Source: Rahnella woolbedingensis (GTDB lineage: Bacteria; Pseudomonadota; Gammaproteobacteria; Enterobacterales; Enterobacteriaceae). Taken from it: DNA of 64,000 nucleotides. The stretch covers positions 37,774 to 101,773 of the forward strand of contig NZ_RAHH01000023.1 of NCBI RefSeq assembly GCF_003602095.1, in the 5' to 3' direction. Made by a program: the position numbers and the translations under genes. Of this stretch, positions 27,142 through 37,040 are shown piece by piece. The notes beneath the pieces were generated by a model, which was not told where the DNA came from, made no database searches, and was given only the letters and a program-made list of their open reading frames with translations. Numbering within the stretch: position 1 is the stretch's first letter; every line of letters starts with the position of its first letter.

Positions 27142-28709
27142 TACTTGGTGACCTTGCTGTAGAAGACCATGTCCGGGTTGATGCCCTGCACGTAGCCCTT
27201 AATGTTGTCACGTACGGCGATCAGGCTTTTGGCCTGTAAACCAATGACAAATGGTGAGTTTTTCTGTACTTCAAGTTGCAGCTGACGGTAGTCCGCCACG
27301 CGTTTGGCCTGATCCGGCTCGGCAATCGCCGCCAGCGTCAGTTTGTTAAGCGCCGGAATTGACCAGTTGGCGCGCCATGCCAGCGTTTTGCTGCCATCTT
27401 CCGGATTGAAAGCAAACGCGGAGGCATTGGTATTCGGGTCAAAGTAATCCGGGCCCCATGAAGACATGTACGCGTCGTATTCATGCGCCTTAATTTTGGT
27501 GGAAATCTGCGAGCTTAAACCCGGATCCAGTTTTACGGTCACGCCGCCCTGGGCGAAGCTGGCCTGCAACGCCTGCGCGATGTCCAGATACGGCGGCTGG
27601 TTGGCGGTAGACAGCGTGAAGCTGACGTTGGTCAGCCCGGCTTTTGCCAGAATCGCTTTGGCTTTCGCCGGGTCATAAGTGTATGGCGTGTCGTTCAGCG
27701 CGCCCAGATAGCCTTCCGGCAGGAAGGCCTGATGCACCTGGAACTGATTTTTCATCAGGTCATGGGCAATGTGGTTGTAGTCGAACAGGTAACGCGCCGC
27801 TTCCCAGAAGGCCGGATTTCCCAGCGCCGGAGACGCTTTGGCGTTGAACTGCATGAAATACAATGAGGCATACGGCACGGCCAGCGGTTTAACGCCTTTC
27901 TTGCCTTCAAGCGCCGCCATCTGATCCGAACCGAGGTTACGCGCCATATCCGCATCGCCCTGCTCAATCAGCAGTCGGCGCGCAGCCGGATCCGGCACGT
28001 TTTTAATCAGAATGGTTTTGAGCTTCGGCGCGCCTTCCGGAGACGTCGGGTTCGCAGACAAGATAACCACTTCATGCGGAATGTATTTGCGGATCTGATA
28101 CGGACCGGAACCGGCTGAATGATTGCTCAGCCACTGATGTCCGAGGTCGTCGGCGCTCGCGTTAGCTTTCACCAGTTTGCTGTCGACAATCGAAGAAACT
28201 GGCGCAGACAGCAGGCTCAGCACGAAGGACGGGCTGACATCAGCAGTCCAGCTCACTTTCACATGCTGGTCGTCGATTTTAGTCAGGAAGGTATCGACGT
28301 TTTTATCTGTCCAGCCCAGCTGGGTCAGAATGAACGAAGGTTCCAGATTCAGTTTCACCACGCGTGACAGTGAGAAAATCACGTCGTCGGCTGTCAGCGG
28401 GTTGCCGCTGGCAAACACCGCTTTCGGTGACAGCGTGAACGTCAGGCTGCGGTTATCTTTGCCTGCTTCCCAGGAGGTCGCCAGCGTCGGTTTTAAATCG
28501 ATCGGGTTATTCGGATCTGACTGCACCAGACGCTGATAAATGTTGTTGAAAGCCTGCACCGTGGTCAGCTCAAAACCCTGCGCCGGGTCAAAGCTGGAGG
28601 TGTCATCAATGGACTGGGCGATGACCAGCGTGTCCGGCGGCGTGGCGGCCTGGACAGCGAAAGTAGCCGCAATAGCCGTAAACAGGACGGACGGTAATAA
28701 AGCTTTCAT
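27141..28709 (-). CDS. Peptide ABC transporter substrate-binding protein
   Basis: 522 residues with a signal peptide (cleavage near VQA, residue 21) and the SBP_bac_5 fold (AGSGPYQIRKYIPHEVV, YDPAKAKAILAKAGL). First gene of the five-gene importer operon. The second peptide receptor encoded here by a distinct complete system; nickel or another ligand cannot be excluded. Confidence 0.92.
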   Translation of the reverse strand: MKALLPSVLFTAIAATFAVQAATPPDTLVIAQSIDDTSSFDPAQGFELTTVQAFNNIYQRLVQSDPNNPIDLKPTLATSWEAGKDNRSLTFTLSPKAVFASGNPLTADDVIFSLSRVVKLNLEPSFILTQLGWTDKNVDTFLTKIDDQHVKVSWTADVSPSFVLSLLSAPVSSIVDSKLVKANASADDLGHQWLSNHSAGSGPYQIRKYIPHEVVILSANPTSPEGAPKLKTILIKNVPDPAARRLLIEQGDADMARNLGSDQMAALEGKKGVKPLAVPYASLYFMQFNAKASPALGNPAFWEAARYLFDYNHIAHDLMKNQFQVHQAFLPEGYLGALNDTPYTYDPAKAKAILAKAGLTNVSFTLSTANQPPYLDIAQALQASFAQGGVTVKLDPGLSSQISTKIKAHEYDAYMSSWGPDYFDPNTNASAFAFNPEDGSKTLAWRANWSIPALNKLTLAAIAEPDQAKRVADYRQLQLEVQKNSPFVIGLQAKSLIAVRDNIKGYVQGINPDMVFYSKVTK

Positions 28710-29081
28710 CAGGTGAGACTCTCCAAAGTAGCGAAATTGCTAAAGTTTTGTTGAGTGTAAAGTTTCTTATTAAGAGCAGAAAGTCTGATAAATACTATCG
28801 TTATGCGAATTTTGAATAACGTTATCTGATTGGTTATTAAAGCCGCAGGACGGGCTCTGGCAGGGAATTGTTACTGTACAAACAGGCACGTAATCGGGCA
28901 AAGCCGCGCGGCCTGATGCGGGTGTCATCCGCGCCTGATAATACGGGCGTACCCTGCAATTTCAGCAGCCAAACCCTGTGTTTTTGGCATACACTTCATT
29001 CCTAAATTTCATACTGAGTTATGTGGCGCAGATCACATCTTAATTGTATGATGAATGCATCATTCAACTGGGTGAAACACC
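28710..29081. other. Divergent intergenic region, peptide importer / yohJ
   Basis: 371 bp between two divergent genes and therefore carrying both promoters. The half near the importer is A/T-rich. A CRP-like site is listed separately. I see no gene or strong hairpin. Confidence 0.5.
29022..29037 (+). promoter_or_regulatory. CRP-like site upstream of yohJ
   Basis: TGTGG-CGCAGA-TCACA differs from the CRP consensus TGTGA-N6-TCACA at one position. It is centred about 52 bp before the yohJ start. Confidence 0.55.
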
Positions 29082-29486
29082 ATGAGCCATGCAACTTCTC
29101 TGGCATTCCAATATATCCGGGCATTTATTCTGATTTATCTGTGTTTATTTGCCGGAAATGCGATTTCATCTCTTTTGCCGCTGACTATTCCCGGCAGCAT
29201 TATCGGTATGCTGATCTTATTCGGTCTGCTTTCCACGCAAATTCTGCCCTTTAAATGGGTAAAACCCGGCTGCAACGTGCTGATCCGCTATATGGCGCTG
29301 CTGTTTGTGCCTATCGGCGTCGGCGTGATGAATTATTACGAGCAGCTGCGCACGCAGTTTGGCCCCCTGGTGGTGTCGTGTCTGGCCAGTACGATTATCG
29401 TATTGTTGGTGGTCGCGTATTGTTCTCACTATATCCACGGCGAACGCGGCGCGGTGGTGGACAAAGCGGAGAAAGAAAATGATTGA
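29082..29486 (+). CDS. yohJ: LrgA/CidA-family membrane protein YohJ
   Basis: 134 residues with four predicted membrane helices and the UPF0299 marks [15 protein letters not shown] and [21 protein letters not shown]. Family members are holin-like proteins linked to murein hydrolase control, and in some species to pyruvate transport. It overlaps yohK by 8 bp, the usual LrgA/LrgB pairing. Confidence 0.92.
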   Translation: MSHATSLAFQYIRAFILIYLCLFAGNAISSLLPLTIPGSIIGMLILFGLLSTQILPFKWVKPGCNVLIRYMALLFVPIGVGVMNYYEQLRTQFGPLVVSCLASTIIVLLVVAYCSHYIHGERGAVVDKAEKEND

Positions 29487-30174
29487 TATTTTGTGGTCGC
29501 TGCCGCTGACTCTGCTGGTATTTTTCGCCACCCGCAAACTGGCAGTGAAACTTAAAATGCCGTTGCTCAATCCGTTACTGATGTCGATGGTGGTGATAAT
29601 CCCGCTGCTGCTGGTGACTAACATCCCTTACGCCCGCTACTTCGCCGGCAGTAAAATCCTCAATGATTTACTGCAACCTGCGGTTGTCGCGCTGGCATTT
29701 CCGCTCTACGAACAGCTGCATCAGATCCGCGCCCGCTGGAAATCCATCATCAGCATCTGCTTTATTGGCAGCGTCGTGGCGATGACCACCGGCACCGCCA
29801 TTGCGTTATGGATGGGCGCTACGCCGCAGATTGCCGCCTCGGTCTTACCGAAATCCGTCACAACCCCGATTGCCATGGCGACCGCTCAATCGATTAACGG
29901 CATTCCGGCCATCAGCGCCGTCTGCGTCATTTTCGTCGGGATCCTTGGCGCTGTTTTCGGTCACACTATTCTGAATATCCTGAAGATCACTACCAAAGCC
30001 TCACGCGGACTGGCAATGGGCGCCGCCTCTCACGCCCTCGGCACCGCCCGCTGCGCAGAAATGGATTATCAGGAAGGCGCCTTCAGCTCACTGGCGCTGG
30101 TCATCTGCGGGATCATCACCTCCCTCCTCGCCCCGTTCCTGTTCCCCGTCCTGCTCGCCCTGTTTGGTCATTAA
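29479..30174 (+). CDS. yohK: LrgB-family membrane protein YohK
   Basis: 231 residues from the ATG at 29479. LrgB family marks are the [17 protein letters not shown] helix, [12 protein letters not shown] and [17 protein letters not shown] C-terminal motif (here [13 protein letters not shown]). Multi-pass inner-membrane protein working with YohJ. Confidence 0.93.
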   Translation: MIDILWSLPLTLLVFFATRKLAVKLKMPLLNPLLMSMVVIIPLLLVTNIPYARYFAGSKILNDLLQPAVVALAFPLYEQLHQIRARWKSIISICFIGSVVAMTTGTAIALWMGATPQIAASVLPKSVTTPIAMATAQSINGIPAISAVCVIFVGILGAVFGHTILNILKITTKASRGLAMGAASHALGTARCAEMDYQEGAFSSLALVICGIITSLLAPFLFPVLLALFGH

Positions 30175-30191
30175 AGAACGTACTCCACCTC

Positions 30192-30312
30192 CCCTAAATA
30201 GTTCGTGCGGGATCAAGGCGGCAACTGAGCGAATCCCCGGGAGCTTACAACAAGTCAGTGACTGGGGTAAGCGAAGGCAGCCAACGCAGAGCCAGTGCGA
30301 AATATGGCGGGG
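30192..30312. repeat. ERIC element, copy 1
   Basis: About 121 bp matching the enterobacterial repetitive intergenic consensus, with the ERIC-primer cores GAATCCCCGGGAGCTTACAA and GTCAGTGACTGGGGTAAGCG recognisable and the terminal blocks TCAAGGCGGCAA and CAGCCAACGCAG. It lies between the convergent yohK and flgL. Confidence 0.9.
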
Positions 30313-30323
30313 AAGGAAAAAGA

Positions 30324-30357
30324 TGTATGTCGCCAAACCTTAGAAAGACGACATACA
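30324..30357. other. Hairpin between ERIC and flgL terminator
   Basis: Perfect 9-bp arms TGTATGTCG/CGACATACA with a 16-base loop. No T tract is suited to termination; function unknown. Confidence 0.45.
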
Positions 30358-30444
30358 AAACTGAGAGTACCCGGTTTAAGTACGGTCAGAAAAATGCCTG
30401 CCGGCCCGCACTTACGCAGACTGGCAGCAGATAACGAAGAGGAT

Positions 30445-30472
30445 AAAACGGGCGCGCGATGCTGGCGCGCCG
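30445..30472 (-). terminator. Rho-independent terminator of flgKL
   Basis: On the minus strand, GGCGCGC and GCGCGCC arms are followed by CGTTTTAT, 7 bp after the flgL stop. Confidence 0.75.
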
Positions 30473-30478
30473 GAGGGA

Positions 30479-31441
30479 TTACGAGTTCATCTGGAACAGC
30501 GACATACCTTGCATGGAGCTGTAGGTCTTGTATGACGCCTGCAGTGCAACCTGTTGCAGCGTGTAAGTCGAAATCGCTGAGGTCCATTCGGTGTCGACCA
30601 GATTGCTCAGCTTGGTGGAGTTGGCAACATCACGGTTACTGCCCAGCGTATCGAGGCTGTCGAGTTCACTCAGCTGAGTCCCCAGCTCTGAACGCACTGA
30701 AAGCACGTTGTTGAGGGAGTTGCTCAGGCCACGGTTGGCTTTATCGATCGCGTCGGTGTATTCGGTATCCGAGGTGTAATCCGCTGAAGGCGTTTTCAGC
30801 GCGGTCAGCGCCCCGTCGATGGTTTTGAAAATGTCAGATTCGCCGATCGAGCCATCCGGCTCTTTCTTCGCATCACCGGTTAAGGAATCAAAAATCTGAT
30901 TGCCGGTGTGGTTGATGGTCATGGTACGACTGGCATCAACCTGTTGGGTGATCGCCGTGTCACCACCGGAATACGTCACCGCGCCGGTAGTCGGATCCTG
31001 CGTATAAGGTGCGGTATCACTCTTATAACCGGCAAAAATGTAACGACCGTTACCGTCGGTACTGTTCGCCATATTGAGCAGCTGCGACTTCAGGCTTTCC
31101 AGTTTGGTCGCCAGGGAAGAACGGTCGTCATCACTCAGGGAACCATCCCCCGCCTGAACGATCAGCGTCTGCGCGTCCTGAATCGTGGAGGTCACGCTCG
31201 ATAAAATCGACTCTTCCTGACTCATGCTCTGGTTGGCAAAATTACGCGCAACCGAAAACTGGCCATTCTCCGACTGCGCCTGACGCACCAGCACGGCCTG
31301 AGAGGCAGCCAGCGGATCGTCCGAAGGTTTGCTCACTTTGGAACCGGTGGACAATTGCAGACCGGTCGCCTGGAAACGGTTCTGACCGTCGAGCACCGCA
31401 TCCATATTTTGTTGGTAAATTATATTGGTACTAAGGCGCAT
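30479..31441 (-). CDS. flgL: Flagellar hook-filament junction protein FlgL (HAP3)
   Basis: 320 residues. The flagellin-like N-terminus MRLSTNIIYQQNMDAVLDGQ and the C-terminal helix (LQQVALQASYKTYSSM) form the D0/D1 coiled-coil of the axial family. FlgL sits between FlgK and the filament. It follows flgK by 27 bp and has a terminator right after it, so it ends the flgKL unit. Confidence 0.96.
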   Translation of the reverse strand: MRLSTNIIYQQNMDAVLDGQNRFQATGLQLSTGSKVSKPSDDPLAASQAVLVRQAQSENGQFSVARNFANQSMSQEESILSSVTSTIQDAQTLIVQAGDGSLSDDDRSSLATKLESLKSQLLNMANSTDGNGRYIFAGYKSDTAPYTQDPTTGAVTYSGGDTAITQQVDASRTMTINHTGNQIFDSLTGDAKKEPDGSIGESDIFKTIDGALTALKTPSADYTSDTEYTDAIDKANRGLSNSLNNVLSVRSELGTQLSELDSLDTLGSNRDVANSTKLSNLVDTEWTSAISTYTLQQVALQASYKTYSSMQGMSLFQMNS

Positions 31442-31468
31442 GGCATCAGTTCCTTATCAGTTCAAAGA

Positions 31469-33121
31469 TCAGCGAAGATTGATGATGGCGTCGAAAATAG
31501 TAGATGCCGTCTGCACCACCTGCGCGTTAGCCAGGTAATATTGCTGGTAACGTTGCAAATCACCGTATTCCTCATCGAGGTTAACCCCGGAAATGGACTG
31601 CTGCTGCGTCGTCAGCTGCGTCACGATATTGCTCTGCGCGGTGCTGGTAGTGGTCAGTGTTGCCACCTGATTACCCACGTTACTCACCATGTTGGCGTAA
31701 GCACCCGAGAGCGTCGATTTGCCCTCAACCACTTTTGCAGTTTGCAGGTTCAGCAATTTCTGCGCATTGGTATTATCGCTCACGCCGCTGTCGGCAGAAC
31801 TGGCCGCAGCAATCAGCGAGGAATCGGTAATAGCCACACCCATGCTGCCCGCCACGTTACTCACGGTTTTGATGGTGAAGCTGTCGTTGGTCGATGGCGT
31901 ACCGGAGACGGAAACGGATAAGCCGTCAAATTCCATCGTCGGGTTGCCACTGCTGTCTGTGCCTGCCGTTGGCGTGATTTTTGCGCCATCAGAAACACGG
32001 GTCACATCCCAGCTGGTGCCGTTGTAAGCCATGGTGTAATCGCTGGCTTTCACCGCAGTCGTATCTTTGTAAGCCACGCTGACATCGGCGGTGCCGGTGT
32101 TTTTGGTGTTGCCCACAGTGGTCGCGCCGGTGTAGGAGAAGAAATCCGTACCTGCGTCACCGTTAAGGTCGAAACCGGCTTTGTTGGTGCTGTTGAACGC
32201 GTCAGAAAAGGTCAGCGCCAGCTGCCCGAGCTGATTGATGGCCGGCTCAAGGTTGTCTTTACGAAACGCCAGCGTACCGCCGAGCGAACCGGTGGTCAGA
32301 CGGCTTTCCTGAATTTCAGAAACTGTGCCATCCGGCTGAGTCATGCCGACGGTCAGTTTGGAAGGATCCGCACTGGAAGCCACTGCCACAACCGTTTTAG
32401 AGTTGCCGCCGCTTACCAGTGGCGTGCCGTTAGCGAAGGAGACGTTGTACGTATCGCCGTCCTGCTGAGTCACGGTCACACCGGTGATGTCGTTGAGCTG
32501 GCTGACCAGCTGGTCACGCTGGTCGAGCAGTGCGTTAGGTTCCTGACCGGTGCTGCCACGGGTTGCCGTAATCTGGGTATTCAGTTTGGCAATCTGCGAC
32601 GCATAGGTGTTGATCTGGTCAACGTTTTGCGTGATCTGCTGATTCACCGCAGTATTCATATCGTTCAGGTATTTGGCGGAACTGTTGAACTGCGCGGTTA
32701 ACCCCTGCGCTTCGCCCAATACTGCCTGGCGTGCCGAACTGTCACTGGCGTTGCTGGTCAGGGTTTGCAGGCCTTTGAAGAATGTCGACATGGTGGCGTC
32801 GATGCCGGTCGAACTGTCGCCCAGCAGATCATCAATGGAACTTGCCTGATCAAGTTGTGTTGAAAGCGCGCTGCCGGTCGCGCTGGCGCCCAGAAGCTGC
32901 GTCACCACAAAGGAATTGTATTCACGGTTGATGCCAGTAACGCTCACACCGTTGCCGATATACCCAGCTGACGTGGAGTTGCCATTGCTTTGGGTAATGA
33001 TCGCCGTCTGACGGTTATAGCCCGCCACACTGACGTTAGCGATGTTGTTCCCGGTGGTGCTGAGCGCTGCCTGCGCTGCGTTCAGTCCGCTCATTGCGGT
33101 ATTAATTAAGCTACTGGACAT
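31469..33121 (-). CDS. flgK: Flagellar hook-associated protein FlgK (HAP1)
   Basis: 550 residues. The N-terminal SLINTAMSGLNAAQAALSTTGNNIANVSVAGYNRQ is the axial-protein signature and the C-terminal GVNLDEEYGDLQRYQQYYLANAQ is the FlgK end. It is exported by the flagellar type III system and joins the hook to FlgL. A sigma-28 promoter upstream makes it a late class gene. Confidence 0.97.
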   Translation of the reverse strand: MSSSLINTAMSGLNAAQAALSTTGNNIANVSVAGYNRQTAIITQSNGNSTSAGYIGNGVSVTGINREYNSFVVTQLLGASATGSALSTQLDQASSIDDLLGDSSTGIDATMSTFFKGLQTLTSNASDSSARQAVLGEAQGLTAQFNSSAKYLNDMNTAVNQQITQNVDQINTYASQIAKLNTQITATRGSTGQEPNALLDQRDQLVSQLNDITGVTVTQQDGDTYNVSFANGTPLVSGGNSKTVVAVASSADPSKLTVGMTQPDGTVSEIQESRLTTGSLGGTLAFRKDNLEPAINQLGQLALTFSDAFNSTNKAGFDLNGDAGTDFFSYTGATTVGNTKNTGTADVSVAYKDTTAVKASDYTMAYNGTSWDVTRVSDGAKITPTAGTDSSGNPTMEFDGLSVSVSGTPSTNDSFTIKTVSNVAGSMGVAITDSSLIAAASSADSGVSDNTNAQKLLNLQTAKVVEGKSTLSGAYANMVSNVGNQVATLTTTSTAQSNIVTQLTTQQQSISGVNLDEEYGDLQRYQQYYLANAQVVQTASTIFDAIINLR

Positions 33122-33212
33122 GAGTGACCTTTTGTCTGCCGGTGACCTTTTTTACCACCGTGTAATTAAGGGAACTGAATCGGGGCGCTCCCCTTTTCCC
33201 ATTCTGATTTTG

Positions 33213-33239
33213 TTATCGGCCTGCACGGCTAAAACTTGA
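33213..33239 (-). promoter_or_regulatory. Sigma-28 (FliA) promoter of flgKL
   Basis: On the minus strand: TCAAGTTT, 11 bases, GCCGATAA, against the consensus TAAAGTTT-N11-GCCGATAA. It lies about 90 bp before the flgK start. Confidence 0.9.
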
Positions 33240-33263
33240 GAAAAAAAACCAGGATTTGAGCAT

Positions 33264-34232
33264 CTAAAAGATATCTTTTAAATCATGGCTATACGCCTTG
33301 ACCGCCTGCTCGCCTGCGCCTTTAATCTTCTGGATAACACTGACCAGTTTGTCGGCATAATTCGGGTCGGTGGCATAGCCTGCGCGTTGCAGTTCATGCG
33401 CGGCTTGTTCAGGGGTATTGGCGGACGCCACCTGGGCGTAACGCGGGTTGCTGGTCAGCAATTTGATGTAATCGCTGATGGCCTCGACGTAAGAGCCGTA
33501 GACGCGAAAACTGGCCTGGACTTTTTTCGCCACACCGTTGGTGTATTCGGTAGTGGTGATATTGGTGGTCGGGCCGTCCCAGCTGCTGCCCGCCTTAATA
33601 CCAAACAGGTTGAAACTGCGCTTGCCATCAGAGGTCGGAATTTCGCGCTGTCCCCAGCCGGACTCCAGAGCGGCCTGCGCCATGATCAGCTGATGTGAAA
33701 TCCCGCTGTCTTTACTGGCCACCTGCGCCGGAATACTCAGGCTTGAAACGAACTGACCGCTGTCGGCAGGCAGCGGTGCGCCACCTGTAGTGCGATCCGG
33801 TGCGGTCGGAATGACTTTTCGCAGATACTGTTCCATCGCCTGCACCGGCATACTTTTCAGCACTTCACCGTCCAGCGCCATCGGCACCGTACCCGCCAGT
33901 TCTGAAGGCTGTTTAGAGCCGCCGGACAGCTGTTCCACCATCATATCGGCCATGCCCAACCCTTTGTCGGACATGTCCTGTGCAATTTGCTGATCGTACA
34001 TCGATGTATAAAGTTTGGTGGACTGGTTGTCGAGGATCCCCCCCTGCGGCAACGCCTGACGCATACTTTTCAGCATCATCTGGACAAATACGCCTTCAAA
34101 CTGTTTCGCCACTTCTTTGAGATGCGCCTGCGGATTTTGTCCCACCTCCCGCTTCAGTTTGTTCAGGGAATTCGCATCATACGCCGCCCCTTGCGGGTCG
34201 AAAGCACCGGACATCGACATCAGATCGCTCAT
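33264..34232 (-). CDS. flgJ: Flagellar rod assembly protein / muramidase FlgJ
   Basis: 322 residues with the two-domain enterobacterial layout. N-terminal half (about 1-100, EVAKQFEGVFVQMMLKSMR) is the rod cap; C-terminal half (about 170-322) is a GH73 beta-N-acetylglucosaminidase with catalytic-type Glu190 in AALESGWGQ. It lets the rod pass through peptidoglycan. Its ATG overlaps the flgI stop region by one base. Confidence 0.96.
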   Translation of the reverse strand: MSDLMSMSGAFDPQGAAYDANSLNKLKREVGQNPQAHLKEVAKQFEGVFVQMMLKSMRQALPQGGILDNQSTKLYTSMYDQQIAQDMSDKGLGMADMMVEQLSGGSKQPSELAGTVPMALDGEVLKSMPVQAMEQYLRKVIPTAPDRTTGGAPLPADSGQFVSSLSIPAQVASKDSGISHQLIMAQAALESGWGQREIPTSDGKRSFNLFGIKAGSSWDGPTTNITTTEYTNGVAKKVQASFRVYGSYVEAISDYIKLLTSNPRYAQVASANTPEQAAHELQRAGYATDPNYADKLVSVIQKIKGAGEQAVKAYSHDLKDIF

Positions 34233-35338
34233 CAGATAATTTCCAAATCAGCACGCAGGCAACCGGCTGTTTTCATGGCCTGCAAAATGGACATCAGATC
34301 GATAGGCGTCGCGCCTAACGCGTTCAGGGTACGGACCACATTGTTCAGGCTGGCGCTGGAGCGCACCTGCTGGATAGAACCGCCAGACTGACGCACGGAA
34401 ATATTGGTGTTTGGCGTTACCACGGTCTGACCGCCGCCGAACGGCGTGTTTGGCTGGCTGACATCGTTCTGGCGATCTACCACCACCGAAAGATTGCCCT
34501 GCGCAACGGCGCAACTGTCGAGCGTCACGTCACGGTTCATGACCACCGAGCCGGTACGGGAGTTGATGATAACTTTCGCATCCATCGGCCCGACATTGAC
34601 TTCGATATTCTGAATTTGCGCCAGAATGCGCACCTGCGAGGTATTACCGCGCGGCACGATGACCTGAATATTGCGGGAATCCAGTGGTGACGCGGTGCCC
34701 ACTCCCTGACGGTTAATGGCATCACTGACCTGCTGCGCCAGATTGAAATCTTCATCATTGAGTTGCAGGTTGATCACGCCTTCGGTGCCGAAGGTGCTTG
34801 GCAGTTCGCGTTCGATAGTGGCGCCGCCGGTAATACGACCGCCGGAAACCTGGTTGACCGTCACGCTGCTGCCACCGGCTGACGCGCCCGCACCGCCGAC
34901 CAGCACGTTACCCTGCGCCAGCGCGTAAACCTGATTATCTACGCCTTTCATCGGCGTCATCAGCAAAGTGCCGCCACGAATACTTTTGGCGTTACCCATC
35001 GAGGACACCACCACGTCAATCGCCTGTCCGGCACGGGAGAACGGCGGCATTTTGGCGGTCACCATTACGGCGGCCACGTTTTTCAGCTGCATGTTGGTCC
35101 CGGCCGGTACGGTAATACCCAGCTGGGACAACATGTTGGTCAGCGTCTGGGTAGTGAACGGTGTCTGCGTGGTCTGGTCACCGGTTCCGTCGAGGCCGAC
35201 CACCAGGCCGTAGCCAATCAGGGCGTTATCACGCACGCCTTGTACCGTCGTCAGATCACGAATACGGTCGGCGGATGCGGGCAGTACCACCAGGGCGGAC
35301 ATCGCCAGACAGATAACACCGGAAAGTAGTTTTCGCAT
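34232..35338 (-). CDS. flgI: Flagellar P-ring protein FlgI
   Basis: 368 residues with a Sec signal peptide (cleavage after ASA, residue 23) and then [37 protein letters not shown] sequence highly typical of FlgI. Builds the periplasmic P ring in the peptidoglycan layer, helped by FlgA. It lies 10 bp after flgH. Confidence 0.97.
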   Translation of the reverse strand: MRKLLSGVICLAMSALVVLPASADRIRDLTTVQGVRDNALIGYGLVVGLDGTGDQTTQTPFTTQTLTNMLSQLGITVPAGTNMQLKNVAAVMVTAKMPPFSRAGQAIDVVVSSMGNAKSIRGGTLLMTPMKGVDNQVYALAQGNVLVGGAGASAGGSSVTVNQVSGGRITGGATIERELPSTFGTEGVINLQLNDEDFNLAQQVSDAINRQGVGTASPLDSRNIQVIVPRGNTSQVRILAQIQNIEVNVGPMDAKVIINSRTGSVVMNRDVTLDSCAVAQGNLSVVVDRQNDVSQPNTPFGGGQTVVTPNTNISVRQSGGSIQQVRSSASLNNVVRTLNALGATPIDLMSILQAMKTAGCLRADLEII

Positions 35339-35348
35339 GATTGCCTCG

Positions 35349-36053
35349 TTATAACGGCGATAAGTTTAGGAAGAACCGCTGCAACCAGCCCATGTTCTGC
35401 GCTTCATTGATGTAGCCGTTACCCACGTATTCGATGCGCGCATCTGCCACCTGTGTGGAGATAACGGCGTTTGCACCGCTGATGGTGCGCGGGTTGACCA
35501 CACCGGAGAACCGGATGAATTCGGTGCCCTGATTAATTTCGATTTGTTTTTCACCGACAACTTTCAGGTTGCCGTTAGCCAGCACTTCCGCGACCGTTAC
35601 GGTCAGAGTGCCGCTGAAGGTGTTATTCGCCGCTGCGCCGCCTTTACCGGCGAAGGTATTAGCACCGGACATATCCACATCGGCGCGGGCATTGCCGAAC
35701 AACCCTTCCAGATAGCGCGGCGCGGTGGCGGCACCAAAGGTGGTTGACCCGTTGCGGCTGGCGTTCGCCGAGGAACTTTTGCTCGCACTGACGTTTTCCT
35801 GCAAGACGATGGTCAGAGTATCCCCGACGTTACGTGGACGACGGTCTTCAAACAGAGGCTGATAACCATAGTTCATCGGCTGAACGGACTGGAAAATCGA
35901 GCCGTTTGGCACCGGCGGTGCGGCGGGCGCAGGGGTCGCTGTGGTGGTTCCGGGTACCAGCGGGGTATGCGGCATATACGCGCAGCCGTTCGCCAGTAAC
36001 GTGATTAACAGCGGCAGCACCAGCTTGCCTGGTCGGTCTGTATAAGAAGTCAT
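35349..36053 (-). CDS. flgH: Flagellar L-ring lipoprotein FlgH
   Basis: 234 residues from the ATG at 36053; a GTG at 36080 would add 9 residues and has a fair AAAGGCG site, so the start is open. The lipobox LANGC follows a hydrophobic stretch, and the body ([32 protein letters not shown]) matches FlgH. It forms the outer-membrane L ring. Confidence 0.93.
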   Translation of the reverse strand: MTSYTDRPGKLVLPLLITLLANGCAYMPHTPLVPGTTTATPAPAAPPVPNGSIFQSVQPMNYGYQPLFEDRRPRNVGDTLTIVLQENVSASKSSSANASRNGSTTFGAATAPRYLEGLFGNARADVDMSGANTFAGKGGAAANNTFSGTLTVTVAEVLANGNLKVVGEKQIEINQGTEFIRFSGVVNPRTISGANAVISTQVADARIEYVGNGYINEAQNMGWLQRFFLNLSPL

Positions 36054-36080
36054 TACCGACGTTATTTTTTTGCTCACCAC

Positions 36081-36236
36081 AGTTATCGCCTTTAAAAAAT
36101 CGACCTGGTAGGGATCTGAACCGGTTCAGGACTGACGCCATCCGGCACCCGTCCTCTTGTTTTTTGTGGCTGCCCGAAATTGTGACAGCCACTTCATTTT
36201 GTTATGACTGACTAAAAGTTATGACGTACAAAAACC
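36081..36236. other. flgG-flgH spacer with perfect 14-bp palindrome
   Basis: A 156-bp gap inside the flg operon (183 bp if flgH starts at 36053), unusually long here. It contains CTGAACCGGTTCAG at 36116-36129, a perfect palindrome that could be an operator or an mRNA hairpin. No promoter is obvious. Confidence 0.4.
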
Positions 36237-37019
36237 TTACAGCTGCGACAGTTTCTGCAGCATTTCGTCCGAAGTAGACACTGCTTTACTGTTGATTTCG
36301 TAAGCGCGCTGCGTCTGGATCATGTTGACCAGTTCTTCCGCCACGTTGACGTTGGAGGTTTCGACATAACCCTGATACAGCAGACCCGCGCCGTTCAGGC
36401 CCGGAGTGCTTTCAGTCGGCGCGCCGGAGCTCTGGGTTTCCTGATAAAGGTTTTCACCCATCGATTCCAGGCCGCTGTTGTTGATGAAGGTGCTCAGCGT
36501 CAGCTGCCCGACTTGTTGTGCCGCCGTCTGTCCCTGCTGGGTTACGCTGACGATACCGTCACGACCGACCGTCATGCTCAGCGCATTGGCCGGAATAGTG
36601 ATCGCCGGAATAACCTGATAGCCGCTCGACGTGACCAGCTGACCGTTCTGATCCACCTGGAAAGAGCCGTCGCGGGTATACGCGGTGGTACCGTCCGGCA
36701 GCTGCACCTGGAAGAAGCCTTCGCCTTTGACGGCGATGTCTTTACTGTTGCTGGTCTGCGACAGGTTGCCCTGCGAGAACAGACGTTCAGTCGAGACCGG
36801 ACGCACACCCGTACCAATCTGTAAACCCGATGGCAGGTTGGTCTGCTCAGAAGACTGCGCACCTGGCTGGCGGACAGTCTGATAAAGCAGGTCTTCGAAT
36901 ACCGCACGCTGGCGTTTAAAGCCGTTGGTGCTGACGTTCGCCAGGTTGTTGGCGATAACGTCCATGTTGGTCTGCTGGGCATCCAGACCGGTTTTCGCAA
37001 TATACAGCGATGGGATCAT
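36237..37019 (-). CDS. flgG: Flagellar distal rod protein FlgG
   Basis: 260 residues. The axial N-terminus ([34 protein letters not shown]) and C-terminus ([19 protein letters not shown]) are canonical. Forms the distal rod. 21 bp after flgF. Confidence 0.97.
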   Translation of the reverse strand: MIPSLYIAKTGLDAQQTNMDVIANNLANVSTNGFKRQRAVFEDLLYQTVRQPGAQSSEQTNLPSGLQIGTGVRPVSTERLFSQGNLSQTSNSKDIAVKGEGFFQVQLPDGTTAYTRDGSFQVDQNGQLVTSSGYQVIPAITIPANALSMTVGRDGIVSVTQQGQTAAQQVGQLTLSTFINNSGLESMGENLYQETQSSGAPTESTPGLNGAGLLYQGYVETSNVNVAEELVNMIQTQRAYEINSKAVSTSDEMLQKLSQL

Positions 37020-37040
37020 GTCATTACTCCTCTGCCATCA

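Noticed and set aside
30192..30312. ERIC copy first considered as a small RNA gene
   Set aside because: Both ERIC-primer cores are recognisable, so it is explained by the known repeat family.
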